Assembly (NCBI GenBank): GCA_037178975.1
Contig: JASJZH010000005.1
Location: 682,001 to 746,000 of the forward strand
Reading direction: 5' to 3'
Length of the DNA stretch: 64,000 nt
From: Oscheius tipulae
Lineage: Eukaryota; Nematoda; Chromadorea; Rhabditida; Rhabditidae
Shown one piece after another: positions 34,001 through 45,303 of this stretch. The notes under the pieces were generated by a model. It searched no databases. It was not told the origin of the DNA and was given only the letters and a program-made list of their open reading frames with translations. A program made the position numbers and the translations under genes. Position 1 is the first letter of the stretch. Every line of letters begins with the position of its first letter.

Positions 34001-34617
34001 CAAGTAGGCTAATACATGCCTAGTATAGATCACATGATCAGAATCTTGGGAAAGTGTGAAAAATAGTGACAATTCGAAAATTTAGAAATTACTTCTTTGC
34101 GCGCAAACACTGAGCGGCGAGCATTCAAAATCAGGTGCCGCTCTTCGTTGAAAACAGAGCGACTAGTAGACAGATAGAGAGAGAGATATACAGAGAGGGA
34201 GTGAGGGGAGGGAAGCAGAGAGACAGTGACAGTGAGACTTACCGGTGTTTTATAGTCTCTGACAGTGCCCACAATTGACTGAACCTGACAGCGGTATGGA
34301 ACCATCCATTGACATGGATATTGAAGGCCTAAAAAAGCGGGAAATTGAAAAAAGAGCAAGTCACTTACTGTATACTTACTAATCCCATCATTCTTCTCCA
34401 CCAGAACCTGAGTGTCAGGCACGGTTAGATGGATCATAGCGTCTTCTGGTCGAATGCTGGTCGAGTAAAATACATTGACCACTCGTGCCTGTACACAATT
34501 CAGTAAGAGAGACAGAGAGAGTGGCAGAGTGACAGAGTGACTTACAGGACATTGCTCGAAAAAGTCGTATGTAGAGGATGAGGGTAGGGGAATTTCGTCT
34601 TCTGGTGCTGCCACCAT
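31034..34617 (-). CDS. SNX17: Sorting nexin 17 (PX-FERM-like)
   Basis: Minus-strand exons: 34546-34617, 34369-34488, 34243-34328, 33241-33411, 32917-33201, 32125-32300, 31927-32022, 31752-31889, 31538-31684, 31192-31497, 31034-31090. PX domain: AFNIHVNGWFHTAVRFSQL and FPPKKLFNLNEKQLEERR; FERM-like F1 to F3: ITLDICLADGEKMIIKTNVD, LLWSFGLFMVKSLDEG, LMLRKLIWDP, FQWISLQTNQAVLLSLLFQS; the tail ends NISNEDL, like vertebrate SNX17. Binds PI3P and NPxY cargo (LRP1, integrins) for endosomal recycling. All joins keep frame except exon 3 to exon 4 (2 bases versus 1 expected), where a small exon is probably unseen. The earliest ATG is 34617; an inner ATG at 34437 matches the vertebrate start. Two candidate RNA elements lie in its introns. 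Confidence 0.93.
32697..32862 (+). ncRNA. Candidate structured small RNA gene, copy 2
   Basis: Second copy of the element at 517, antisense to SNX17 in its intron 32301-32916. TATA-like CATATATACC at 32673-32682, shared core (GTACCAGCGGTACCCTCAGA, TGTAGAACGAGTTTA, GAGTGGTCTAGGGACACATA, CTTTTTG), then hairpin CCTGGCTTTATGTCAGG and a T6 run. Preceded by the TTGCAGAGCATCG dyad block at about 32535-32580. Same uncertainty as copy 1. Confidence 0.5.
33577..33648. ncRNA. 72-nt hairpin, pre-miRNA-like
   Basis: Arms 33577-33601 and 33624-33648 (25 nt each) pair with a single mismatch around a 22-nt loop; arm begins AACTCTAATCTGGGATAACA. Size and shape fit an animal pre-miRNA. Lies in an SNX17 intron; transcribed strand unknown. 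Alternative: a tiny young inverted duplication. Confidence 0.45.
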
Positions 34618-35629
34618 GGGGGGAGGAGTGACTCGGATTTCCGTCGCTGTCACAGTCAGATTATCATGACCGGTTGACTACCCGCCCAGTCGGCTCACAT
34701 GTGTTTCTCTCTCTGTGTTATAGAGGAAGAGAGACAGAGACGGCAACCGTCGAAGCGTGGCTGGCAACCGGTCCCGACGCCCGCACTGTAGGGACGACCC
34801 CGAGGTCATGTATCGTTATCAGATCATTCCTTTTAGAGGTTCTGGAACGAGGGTGAAAGGGGTCTGTTAATGAGAGGTCTGTCTCCTCTGCAGTTCCCCA
34901 CTTACTAAAACTATTTGCTTCACCCAGAACTATTTTTGCGATTCTAATCTCCCAGAAGCCTTACATTCTCACAGTACATTCCTTCTACAATATTGAGTGA
35001 CCGCTCAGCAGACGAAATCTTTCGATTTTTGGCGGGATAAAGGGGATAAAACTTTATAATAAAAGGTGAGAAAAGAGAGGAGATGAAAAAGCGTCATTTA
35101 TTGGCTGTGAGAGCCCCGAATTGCAGCCAACAAATTGACCAGCGAGATGCGTTTTGGACTACGGTAGTCGGTGGGAGGTACGCAATAAAATCAACTGTTC
35201 ACTTTCAGAATCTTTTAATTTTCAAGAGGAAGGAAAACAAATCAAAACACAAAGAAATTTCAAAGATCTGTCACTGCCCCTCTGTCTCCTGCTCTCTTGA
35301 GTTCATCCCGTAGATCTTTCTTAATCGAATGTCCATGAGCCAGCCCCTTAATTTCCTTAATTGTCTGGCCCCTTATCTCATTTCTATTTCCTCGACTCTG
35401 TTTTTTGGCCAAATGAAAGAAACCTCCATCATTATAACTATCGAGCCCCCAATCCCTGAAGTGAGTCTTTTTCTGTGGATCGCGCGTGCTTCCGCATCTT
35501 TGGAGTTCGCACCCTTGAAAGGGAGGCTCCGTAATTGGATAGTTGTAATTTGAGGATACATTAGCAAGAGTTGTGAGGAGGAAAAAATGAGCTACTGGAG
35601 AGACAGAGACTGTTCAAGAAAACTTCCAG
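34618..35629. other. Divergent intergenic region
   Basis: About 1 kb between the starts of SNX17 (minus) and the first receptor gene (plus); presumably both promoters. No further coding pattern seen. Confidence 0.5.
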
Positions 35630-36323
35630 AACCCTGACAAATCCTTCATCCGCCGACGTCGTCTCTCAGACAGCAGCTTCTTCACCCCGACTGTCGATGT
35701 CCTGTCCTCTGCTCCCTCCTGTACCATGTCTTTCATTCCCCAATGGGTCAACTCTCTACTTTCTGTTGGTAAGTCACTTCCTACCCCCATATAAAGTCTC
35801 CTAAAGAGACAAGTACCCTGAGAGAGGGAGAGAGATACTTTGAAACCAAACTCCGCAGCTCCTTTTCTCACTCTGAGCGTCGGCGCCAGTTGCATGCGAA
35901 CCATAGGCGAAATTCGGAATCAGGGCTTCTCCATATTGGAGACTATGAGTCCCATGTTGGCCAAGAAGCGTCCCGAGTTCCAGCAACGCATGCGCGTTAT
36001 TAGGAAACGAGGTTGGTTACTGTATTTTCTATTAGCTTCCTTTTAGTGATTGACCGGAAGATGTCGATGGAAATCGACATGACTGGAACGTACTGTGACG
36101 AGGTTCTTCGTCCTCTCTACATGTACATGATGATCATTGGTCTGAACCACACGTGAGTCTCCCAGCAATCGATCGAGAAAGAGTAGTTTCAGGTTCCAAC
36201 AGAAGTGGAGACGGAGAATGGCCGTCTACAACTATACTGTCATCCTCATGTTGGTGAGTAGGTGTTGAAACGGTGCCAACTGATCCTGATAGACCAGTCT
36301 ACAGAGGCGAGAGACTGAGAGGC

Positions 36324-36360
<37 letters not shown>

Positions 36361-37642
36361 GGACAGATATAGTAGTACAGATTAATAGAGTATAGAATAG
36401 TCTCAGGAAGGAGGGAGAGAGAGAGGCAGAGAGACAGTATGAGTACAGGCTGTGCAGTACACTTCCTCAACAGAAAACTGTCCGTGAGCTGACTGAACTG
36501 CAAGTCTCACATGAGTCGAGACGTTTTCCAAGATCCAAAGAGTCAGAACAGTAATTTAGAGAGTTTACTACCAACTGATACGTCCTCTCTTCCAGATGTG
36601 TGCCACCGTTCGAAAGTTCTCCCAAATCGGAGTCCGGAGCAACAACACTGACTCGGTCGTCCCCTTCACCTTTCAAGGGGCTGTCTTTGATCCGGCAGTC
36701 GTTCTCACTGTCTGCAATGCTCTGTTCCTGTTCAGTGGGACATCAGCCTCGTTCCTGCTGTTGAAGTTACAAAAACAGAGACAGAGGGTCTATCAGGTAG
36801 TCAAGATAGTGAAGAACCCAGGCGAAGTGTTCAGGTACTGGACTGTGGGCTAGGAAAGAACCGGACAGAGGAGCATGACAAGAGACACTTCCATCTGAAC
36901 AAGTTCCTGGTCGGACTGAGCTTTGCCTTCTCGATGATCATGGCAGTGACTCATATGTGTGAGTCAAGAGATAAAGAGACAGTTGTCTACTGAACCAGTT
37001 ACAGTATCCAAGCTCGGAGTTATCAGTCTACCCTGGACGCCTCATCTGATCAATGACAATTGGTACTTTGTCCCACTGGAAGGCTACGTGGTCAATACTG
37101 AGTAGACTCTTATAATTCCAAAAGTTTCAGATCTTTATAGCACAGAGCTCCATCTCCATGCTGGCCATTCTCTTTTTCCAACTTTGCTTCATACTGAGAA
37201 TGAGCATACAGAAACTGATAGATGAGATGGTTCCGTCTGTTAGAGAAGAGTGAGTCAAGATAGAGAGACAGAGAGACAGTGACTCATTCAAGTTGTCCCC
37301 TCCCCGAAGCCTCACTCCAACAAATCCACGATGTACAAGTCCACTACCAAGAGATCTTCAATGGAAAATCCCTGATTGAGGACAATTTCTCCTTCGCCCT
37401 GTTCTATACCTACGGAGCCTGTATCCCCATTCTCTGTCTACTGTCCTACATCATAACTCGGAACATCCATGCCGACTTTGCGGAGCTTCTAGCCATAGTC
37501 ATCTGGATAGTACACATGGTCATCACTCTGCTTCTGTTCAGTATTCCGGCCTTCATGGTACATGAGAAGGTAAGGAGAGACAGAGAAATAGATACATATA
37601 TGCAGGAGACACAGAGTGAGATATAGAGAGACAGAGAAAGAC

Positions 37643-37673
<31 letters not shown>

Positions 37674-38032
37674 AACGGAAAGTCTTACCAGAATATTCTA
37701 GGGTGACAAGCTGCTCTCGGCCTGCTTCAAGATGTACCATGAGACTCTCTGTGAGGAGAGAGATCTCCTGGTCTTGGCTCAGATGAACTTCCTGGCCTTC
37801 CAAATGCATTCAACCAAGCTGACTCTCTCGGCTGGGAACTATTTCTACATGAACAGGAAGATTCTGCTGAGTGTGAGTTTGAATTTTTGACACTCTGTCC
37901 CCCTGTCTCTCTGTCTTCCCGAATCATACTCTCTTCCAGCTCTTCTCAGCCATCTTCACCTATTTCCTCATTCTGATGCAGTTCGACGGCGTCCAACAGG
38001 GAGCACCTCTGTCGTCTCTCCCCTCTCTGTGA
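35630..38032 (+). CDS. Gustatory-receptor-like 7TM protein A
   Basis: Exons 35630-35768, 35859-36011, 36047-36152, 36193-36253, 36596-36796, 36835-36958, 37005-37090, 37131-37249, 37293-37569, 37702-37872, 37940-38032 join without frame error. Seven or so hydrophobic helices and the C-terminal FTYFLILMQF, the TYhhhhhQF signature of the gustatory receptor superfamily (nematode lite-1, gur-3, egl-47; insect Grs), argue for a chemo- or photoreceptor with cytoplasmic N-terminus. A cytosolic DCPLPEASLQQI segment is shared with its neighbours. The first in-frame ATG is at 35726; 35894 is an alternative, and an earlier 5' exon is possible. AATAAA at about 38078. Its ninth-tenth exon region lacks an intron that C and D have (171 nt = 75 + 96). 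Confidence 0.9.
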
Positions 38033-38393
38033 ACATTTGTTCTCAACTTCCAATTGTTGTCTTCCATTTCTCAATAAAGCTGTCTCCAGCCCTGTCCATT
38101 TTGTTAATTGATTCGCCGGGTCGTCGGCGGCGTCCAGCATTCAAATAACGGGCCACTCTTCCAGGATCAGATTTCTCTAATTTCCTCTCTTTTTTATGGG
38201 TTTCTGAGAGCGATATTGGAGTACTCTTTAAAGACCGAAGGTCTACGTCCTTGCTTTTTCAGCTCTTTTGGTTCCTGATTGTGGGCAGAGAGATAGAGAG
38301 ACAGAGGGATAGAGGCAGAGAGACAGAATGACAGATACACACGGCCTTCTTTTGGCCATTCATGACTCTGTTTTTCCAGAACAACCCGTAGAA
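38033..38393. other. Short gap between receptor genes A and B
   Basis: 361 bp. TTTTTCCAG lies 14 bp before the B start codon: trans-splice acceptor candidate, operon-like spacing. Confidence 0.5.
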
Positions 38394-40566
38394 ATGAGTG
38401 ACGATGATGCTTCGTCCCATCACAGTGAGCTCCAGCCAATAAGTTCTGAGTCAAGCAGTACAAGAAACCCATCTCCGAGACACGAAAAGCCAGATGAGAC
38501 AGAAAAAGCTTCAGAAAAGAAGAATCTACTCCAGTTCATGAGGAACAAGATCTTTCCCACCAAGGTACATGTCCCTGAACCCTTCAGCTTCACCAAAGAG
38601 GCTCGGAGGCCCTTGACAAGGTTCATGGATCTGGTGGGGCTGCATGAAGGGTAAACTGTTCATATCTGCTCTAGACTAATTTTACTTTTAGACACAATGG
38701 GACCTTTTCCAACTGGATGAGACGTATCATACTATTCTATATGGTGAGTGAACAGTACTAAATGCTCCACCCAAACAGACCATTTTCAACTAAACATGAC
38801 ATACCCAAAACACCGTTTTTTGGTCTAATCATGTTATACAAAGGTATAGCCCCTATCAAAATCTAGTTTGTAAAATATCGCAGCCGTGTCACCGCCGTGC
38901 TATCTGGCGCCGGTCCTTATGAATACGATGCCCCGCCCCTCAAAGTCAGTTTTCGGGATCAAGTGATCGTACCAGCGGTACTCTCAGAACATGTTCGTTG
39001 TAGAACGAGTTCACCGAAGTACCACCGAAGGTGGTCTAGGGAGAATACGGCTTTTTGAAGAGATAAGAGCGCTGGTCTGACTTTATGTCAGGCCAGGGCC
39101 CTTTTTTTTCGGCGGTCAGAAGACTCTTTGTTCAACTCATGAAAGTACTTTTAGTTCGCCTGCACGCTTCGACGAGTCAGTCAGCTGGGAGAGTCGAGCA
39201 TATTAGACAATGAATACCCATTGAACAAGCACAAATTCGGGAATATGCAGCAGGCGCTCTTCAATCCGGGAGTAATCTTTTCTGTTACAAGGCTACTGTT
39301 CACATTGAGTGGGCTGTTAACGGGACTGAGCATGGGTCTGATGTGTGAATCGAGGAAAAAGTACTTGACGGTGAATCGGATCATTGTCAGTCTCAATCCG
39401 TGTTCCAGGCTGTCGATGCCGTCCTCGACACCGAAGAATCCGCTCTGACTCTAGAAAAAGCCAAAAAGCTGAGTCGTCATCTTGTATACGTTTGCCTTGT
39501 TCTGTCACTGGCATGTACTTTTGCCGAAATCAGTTAGTTTCCAAGAAAACCCAATATATTTCCTTTCAGCCGGAAAACTTCGACAACTCTTTATCCAAAA
39601 GCTGCCTTGGGCTTCGCCATTGATCAAAGTTGCTTGGTACTATCTTCCCTTTGAAGGTGGTCTTACTCTATTTTGCGAGTGTGCCATCGTTTTGAACGCA
39701 GTGGATTTCTATAGTAGCTGTACATTGCTGCGTTACGTTATTGCTGATGTCTGCCAGAAGATGAGGAAGGACTTCAGGTTGGAAAGGGAGAGAGACAGAG
39801 ACTGAGACAGTTCCTAAGCTTTAACTTCAGTGAAGCTGCTCCCTTGGTTAAACTACAGTACCTCGACGAGATTCAAGGTCGCCACTTCCACCTCCTGACA
39901 GCCAAGAGGAAATTGGAAGATTGCTACAGTCTGACCGTTTTTCTGTACTACTTCATCATCATTCCGTGCATTTGCTTCCTGGCCTATGTCTCTTACAGAA
40001 ACTACAGGGTCTGGGCGGCACCTACATCCATAACATACCATTTGCAGTTCTTCCCAGGAATTGTGTACGGCCTGGGGACATGGATGGTAGTCAATATTAT
40101 TCTCTTGCTCATAATCAGTATTCCGGCTTTTCAGTTGACTGAGGAGGTATGGGTGAGAACTTTCTGCTCACCAAATTTAGGGAGAAGAGATCACAACCTG
40201 TGCTTTTGAACTATATCAGAACTGTCTAAAGGGAGAGGACGACCCGAGAATTTCTGTAAGTTTTCTAGTGTATGGAAAACAGACAATTTAAGTCCCAAAT
40301 GCTTATTCTGATTGCTCAAATAGAGAGTCACAAGATCACAATATCGGCTCATAACTACTTTCCAATGCACAGAGGGATTCTGCTTACGGTAAGCCAGAAT
40401 AAAAGAGAGACAGATAGACAGAGAACCCTGGTCTTTCCAGATGTTCTCAGCCGTCTTCACCTACTTCCTAATCCTGGTCCAGTTTGGTGGCAATGACGAG
40501 CCCTTGGAGATGAGCAACTGTTTCAGAACCGCGCTAGAAATGTGTAAAAACACTACTGTCAACTAA
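38394..40566 (+). CDS. Gustatory-receptor-like 7TM protein B
   Basis: Nine exons (38394-38650, 38692-38743, 39155-39370, 39409-39532, 39570-39777, 39831-40146, 40181-40255, 40269-40388, 40441-40566) total 1494 nt, giving 497 aa. Ser/Glu-rich cytoplasmic N-terminus, then RFMDLVGLHEG, seven hydrophobic segments and FTYFLILVQF at the end. The segment GEEITTCAFELYQNCLKGED matches receptor E rather than A, C or D, so B and E form one subgroup. Intron 2 carries RNA-like copy 3. Its stop lies only 20 bp from the convergent stop of receptor C. Confidence 0.93.
38944..39109 (+). ncRNA. Candidate structured small RNA gene, copy 3
   Basis: Most diverged copy, sense strand in receptor B intron 2. Keeps GATCGTACCAGCGGTAC, GTTGTAGAACGAGTT, GGTGGTCTAGGGA and CTTTTTGA; changes that preserve pairing: CCACC-GAA-GGTGG in the middle stem and TCTGACTTTATGTCAGG in the 3' hairpin, then T8. 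TATA box weak (TATGAATACG). Dyad block at about 38830-38880. Confidence 0.5.
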
Positions 40567-40586
40567 TACATATTAGCAAAATGTCT

Positions 40587-42458
40587 TTATTTGTATATCA
40601 CCGTACTATTTCTTCTGACTTCCTGCCCAGTAGTCTGTCCGAACTGGACCAAGATGAGGAAGTAGGTGAAGATGGCCGAGAATAGCTGAAAAAAATGAAT
40701 ACTGCGCGGGATTGTCAACCTACACTGATCAAAATCTTCCTGTTCATACTGAAGTAGTTGCTGGCAGAGAGAGTCAGACGAGCCGAGTGGATTTGAAAAA
40801 CTAGCAGGGTCATTTGTGACTGGAAATTTGAGATATTGATGGTGTACAGGGGAGCTGACCACGACTAAAAGATCTCTTTCTTCACACAAGCCCTCGTGGT
40901 ACATTTTGAAGGAAGCAGAGAGAAGTTTTTCGCCCTAAGGGATATACTCTTTTAGTTACTGTCTCTCTGTCTCTCCGCCTCTCTGTCTGATATGAACTCA
41001 CATCCTCATGAATCATAAAAGCTGGTATGCTAATCATAAGAAGTGCCGCAATGTGGGTCAGAATCCACATTCCGAGAGAAATATGATGGGCCCAGTTGTC
41101 GGACTGAACGAACTTTTGAGCTCATTGTACCCTTACCGATAAGTTTTTCACGATAAGGTAGCCCAAGAAGCAAATTACGGGAATGACAACCCCATAGCTG
41201 TAGAACAAAATGGAAGAAAAGTGATCTTCCAGGGTCATCTTCGCACACAGAAGTTCCTGATGATGGATTTGGACCTTGCGAATACGACGCAGTGATTCTT
41301 CGGGAAGTGGACATCCTTCATGTTCTTCCTCGGGAACCATCTCCTTTAAAAGATTTTGTATACTGAAACGGATGATGGTGCAACTTTGGGAGAAGAAGAT
41401 GGTCAGGATGGAGATTGCGCTTTCGGCGATGAAGGTCTGAAAAATTGACAGGGGTTCTCAGGGAGGTTACCACGTAAAACTCCACGGGCCAGTAGTACCA
41501 GTGGTCGGAAATCAAAGGCGGGAGCCAGGGTAGTTGCAGAGCTTTTATCTTGTACACTGAAAGTAAGTCTCTGTTTTGTCTCTGTCTCTGACTCACACAG
41601 CTTGCTCGACGAGGCTACAAACGAGAAAACCAGACACAAGATGACAGTAATAACCGTCTGTCTGGCAACTTCTTCGTCATTTCTTTCCTCCTGCCAAGCT
41701 TGAATCTGTGTCTTGAAGCTCTGAAACGAACTCAAGTATTCGGGTATCTTGATTACATACCTCCATAAGGAAATTCCTCTTCTTCCTGAAGATCAACATG
41801 AATGTTGCTGCAAGAGCTCCACTAAATAAAAACACTGCGTTGCAGATAGTAAGAACTGTCGTGGGATCAAACATGGCTTCGCCCCAGGAAAGAGGAAGGA
41901 GTCCAGGCTCTCTGGTTCCGATCTGCTGGAAGCGACGAAAACTTCCGAGAAACTGGGGAGATTAAGAGTTTGTTCGGAGGCGATGACTTACTAAAATAAC
42001 TATGACCACATTACAGTAGACCTTATTCAAAGCTCTGTACTTCCGAAAGAATCTGGAAGATTTTTCTGTCGCTGCTGTCACTATCACTATCACCTACCCC
42101 TCATTCAATCCAAGCAGACTTGTGTACATGTACAGCGCCCACGAAACATCGTTTTGGATCTGCTCGGAAAAAGCAAAAGATGGTTTTCTGTTCTTTCCCT
42201 CCTCTTCGGAGTATTCCGAATAGATAGCAGAAGACTTTCTCGACTTCCCCTCCGATTTCACAGTGGTGGTGTGGCTTACAATGCTACCATTTCTGGTAGA
42301 AGCACTGCTGAAGAGGGGGCCCCCACAGACAGCGGTTATTGGGGACATTAATGTTCCAAAAGGAAGATGATCCGAAGCCTTGGAAAGGTGAACGTTAGAA
42401 TATCGCGACCTACCGATTCGGTGTCCATGGAGTTTAAGTAGCTGTTCCGACGAGCCAT
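40587..42458 (-). CDS. Gustatory-receptor-like 7TM protein C
   Basis: Eleven minus-strand exons: 42414-42458, 42098-42378, 41992-42052, 41761-41952, 41597-41720, 41471-41556, 41137-41436, 41002-41103, 40860-40934, 40724-40819, 40587-40685; total 1461 nt, giving 486 aa. Starts MARRNSYLNSMDTES; basic/Ser-rich cytoplasmic N-terminus; FRRFQQIGTREPG; GCPLPEESLRRIRKVQIHHQ cytosolic segment; LMISIPAFMIHED; ends FTYFLILVQFGQ. Very close to D. Converges on receptor B with 20 bp between stop codons; its AATAAA overlaps its own stop. Confidence 0.93.
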
Positions 42459-42704
42459 TTGGAAAATGAGAGCCGTATGCACTTATATACAGAAACGGCT
42501 TCGAAGTTCAGTGAAAAAGTTGGAATAGGAGCTTTCCGGATATTGCGCAAGGTCTGGAGAGCAACCTCATCCTCTCCCCACCCTCCATATTTGCCCTTGG
42601 ATATTCGTTTCGTTCATCATGTGAATACGAGTCAATAAATGTAATTTTTTCTGGAGCAGTCCCCAGGATTACCAGGATTATCAGTCACCGGGATTATAAC
42701 AACT

Positions 42705-45168
42705 TTATAAATCACTGATCAAGGTACTGTTGTCTTCCAGGTTCTTGGCCGTACTCTCTCCGAACTGGACCAGAATGAGAAAGTAGGTAAAAATGGCTGA
42801 GAAGAGCTGAAAAAATTAATACTGTGCGTGATTGCCAACCTACACTGATCAGAATCTTCCTGTTCATACTGAAGTAGTTGCTGGCTGAGAGCGTTAGCTT
42901 AGCCGAGTGGATTTGGAAGACCAGCAGAGTCATTTGTGACTGAAAATTTGAGTTTTTGATAAAGTACGGATGAGCCTACCACGACCAGAAGGTCTCTTTC
43001 CTCACACAAGGCCTCGTGGTACATTTTGAAGGATGCAGAGAGCAGTTTTTCACCCTGAAACATAAGAACTCAACATGGTCTCTGACCATATTTTGACTGA
43101 CTTCTAATCAGCTGAAAGACGAGAGGAAAGAATCAGAGTTCAGAGACAGACTGACAAAAGGGCACCTGTACCCGCTGAATAGTATTTCCCGTACCACCTT
43201 GGCTTTCAAACAGGGCGAGACGGGACGGGTAAGACAATTATGTCTCACCCGTACCATCTCAGCATAACTCACATCTTCGTGAATCATAAACGCGGGTATG
43301 CTCATGATCATCAGAGCTGACATAGTCGTAAAGATCCACATTCCCAGGGAAAATTGCAGGGCCAAATTGTCGTCATTTGACTGAATTCCTTGGTTAAAGA
43401 ATGTTGAAAAAACTATACCGAAATATTTTTCAATATGAGATATCCCAAAAAGCAGATGGCTGGAATGGCACATCCATAACTGTAGAAGAGGACGAAGGAG
43501 AAGTTTTCTTCCATCAACGTCTTGGCACTTAAAATTTCCTGGTGCTGAATTTGTACGTCTCGAATTCGGCGGAGAGACTCTTCAGGAAGGGGGCAATCCT
43601 CGTGATCGCCTTCGGGGACCATGTTCTTCAGCAGGTTCTGGATACTGTACCGGAGCATGGTACAGGTCGTAGCAAAAGAGATAGTCAAGATGCAGATGGC
43701 GTTCTGGGCAATGAAGCTCTGAAAAAGTGCTATCACTGTCTCTCTGTCCCCTACCAGATATACTTCAAGCGGCCAGAAGTACCAATGATCAGTAATGAAA
43801 GCTGGTATCCATGGCAGACGTAGAGCTTTTATCTTATAGCCTAAACTCCAACCTAGTTTCATAAAACTAAAGTCTTACAAAGAGTGCTCCCAACGGAAGA
43901 CAGGGACAATCCTACACAAATAGCCACCATGATCTTATTTGCTCGCAGCTGCTTGGCCTCATCCGTATGATCTCGAAATTTTTTCAGTGTGGAGCCGAAA
44001 GACTTAAAAGAAGCTGCCCGAGATAGAGAAATCAAACCTCATTGAAATCTCTTATTTTTCGGCTCATCAAAATAAGCATCATGGATGAGAAGGCACCTCT
44101 GGAATTGTACGGATCAACACGGGATTGAATCGACGAGGAAGTTGGTGGTAGGGGTTGATACATAATTCAAGCAGCGCGCCAAGAAAGTACGGGTGGGATC
44201 CAGCCGAGCTGCATAAACTAATGGTAGTGGGCTGGACAGTAGTCGGAGAGGCCCTGCATCATTTTTAACCTACGTCATTATAAATATGGCATTGCACAGT
44301 GTGATAACAATGGTCGGGTCAAAGATGGCCTGTCCCCATGGGAGAGGAGGAAGTCCCGGCTCCCTTGTGCCGACCTGTTGGAAGCGTCGGAGACTGCTGA
44401 CAAACTGAATTTTTGTATTTTCTGTTTTGTGTAAAGTTAAAGTTACAAGCAGGGCTGTAACAGAATAGCAATAAGCTGCGTTCAGCTTTGCCAACGGGGT
44501 CGTACGGGTGTAGCTCATGTTCAGACCCAAGGCAGTCATATAAAAGTGGACGATCTGATTTCCCTTCTTCATTTCTTCTTCGATCTCGAGTGAGGTTTTG
44601 GAGGCGACTTAAATGGGTTCTTAAGTTAAATTTTAGAGCCTTACTTTTTTCTCCATAGTAGTCAGAAAAAGTTTTGTCACTGGCTTCGCTTCCAGACTTG
44701 CTCACAACACTTCCTGACCGAGACCCCACTTTGCTCCCTGTTTTGCTTGGCACACTACCGTTGCGGGTGCTTTCATCTCCAGTACCACCACCATAGGTCA
44801 CTGAGGGAGGCTTGAGGTAGTTCCCGTCCGATATTTGGAGGAGCTAAAACATATCCATTCATTTTTAAGAGCTGTCGCGTCAGTGTGTCGCCTTTTTGCA
44901 AAAGTTGGTGTATTGGCAAGATGTGCGCTTTCGGCCAGAAGGACACGTATTCGAATCTGCTCGGCGACTACCCCCATTAGGGTATTGGCGGTAAGGTAAC
45001 TTTAGACCCTCCACAGCGGTGGTAGCCTAAAGTTAGCCGTGGGGTCTAAAGTAGACGCTAGGATCGAAACTGCCTGCTCAGCCATCTGTATAGCCTAGAC
45101 CAGGAGGGCGATATACTTACCGGAGGTGGATTATCTATAGAAGAGAGATAGCTGCCTCGTCTCGGCAT
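42705..45168 (-). CDS. Gustatory-receptor-like 7TM protein D
   Basis: Twelve minus-strand exons: 45121-45168, 44645-44843, 44447-44577, 44274-44404, 44038-44098, 43879-44002, 43755-43840, 43419-43718, 43273-43380, 42980-43054, 42844-42939, 42705-42806; total 1461 nt, giving 486 aa, the same length as C. Starts MPRRGSYLSSIDNPPP; shares FRRFQQVGTREPG, DCPLPEESLRRIRDVQIQHQ and FTYFLILVQFGE with C. The 192-nt exon of C is split here into 131 + 61 by an extra 175-nt intron. The exon 2/3 acceptor (CGAAG) is the weakest join. The D stop is 246 bp from the C start. Confidence 0.92.
44900..44990 (+). repeat. tRNA-like (SINE-type) sequence in receptor D intron 1
   Basis: TTGGCAAGATGTGCGCTTTC (A-box-like) and CACGTATTCGAATCTGC (B-box-like) at tRNA spacing; no acceptor stem. 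tRNA-derived repeat or degenerate tRNA. Confidence 0.4.
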
Positions 45169-45303
45169 CGACAATATAGGTATAGCAGAGAGGGGATACC
45201 CCTAGAGTCTATTTGTCCTTGGACCCGAGACCGGAAGGAAGTTGGTGAGGACCAGGTTCTATGTCTTATTGTGTTTTCATTCCATGGCAACAATAAATTT
45301 GTA

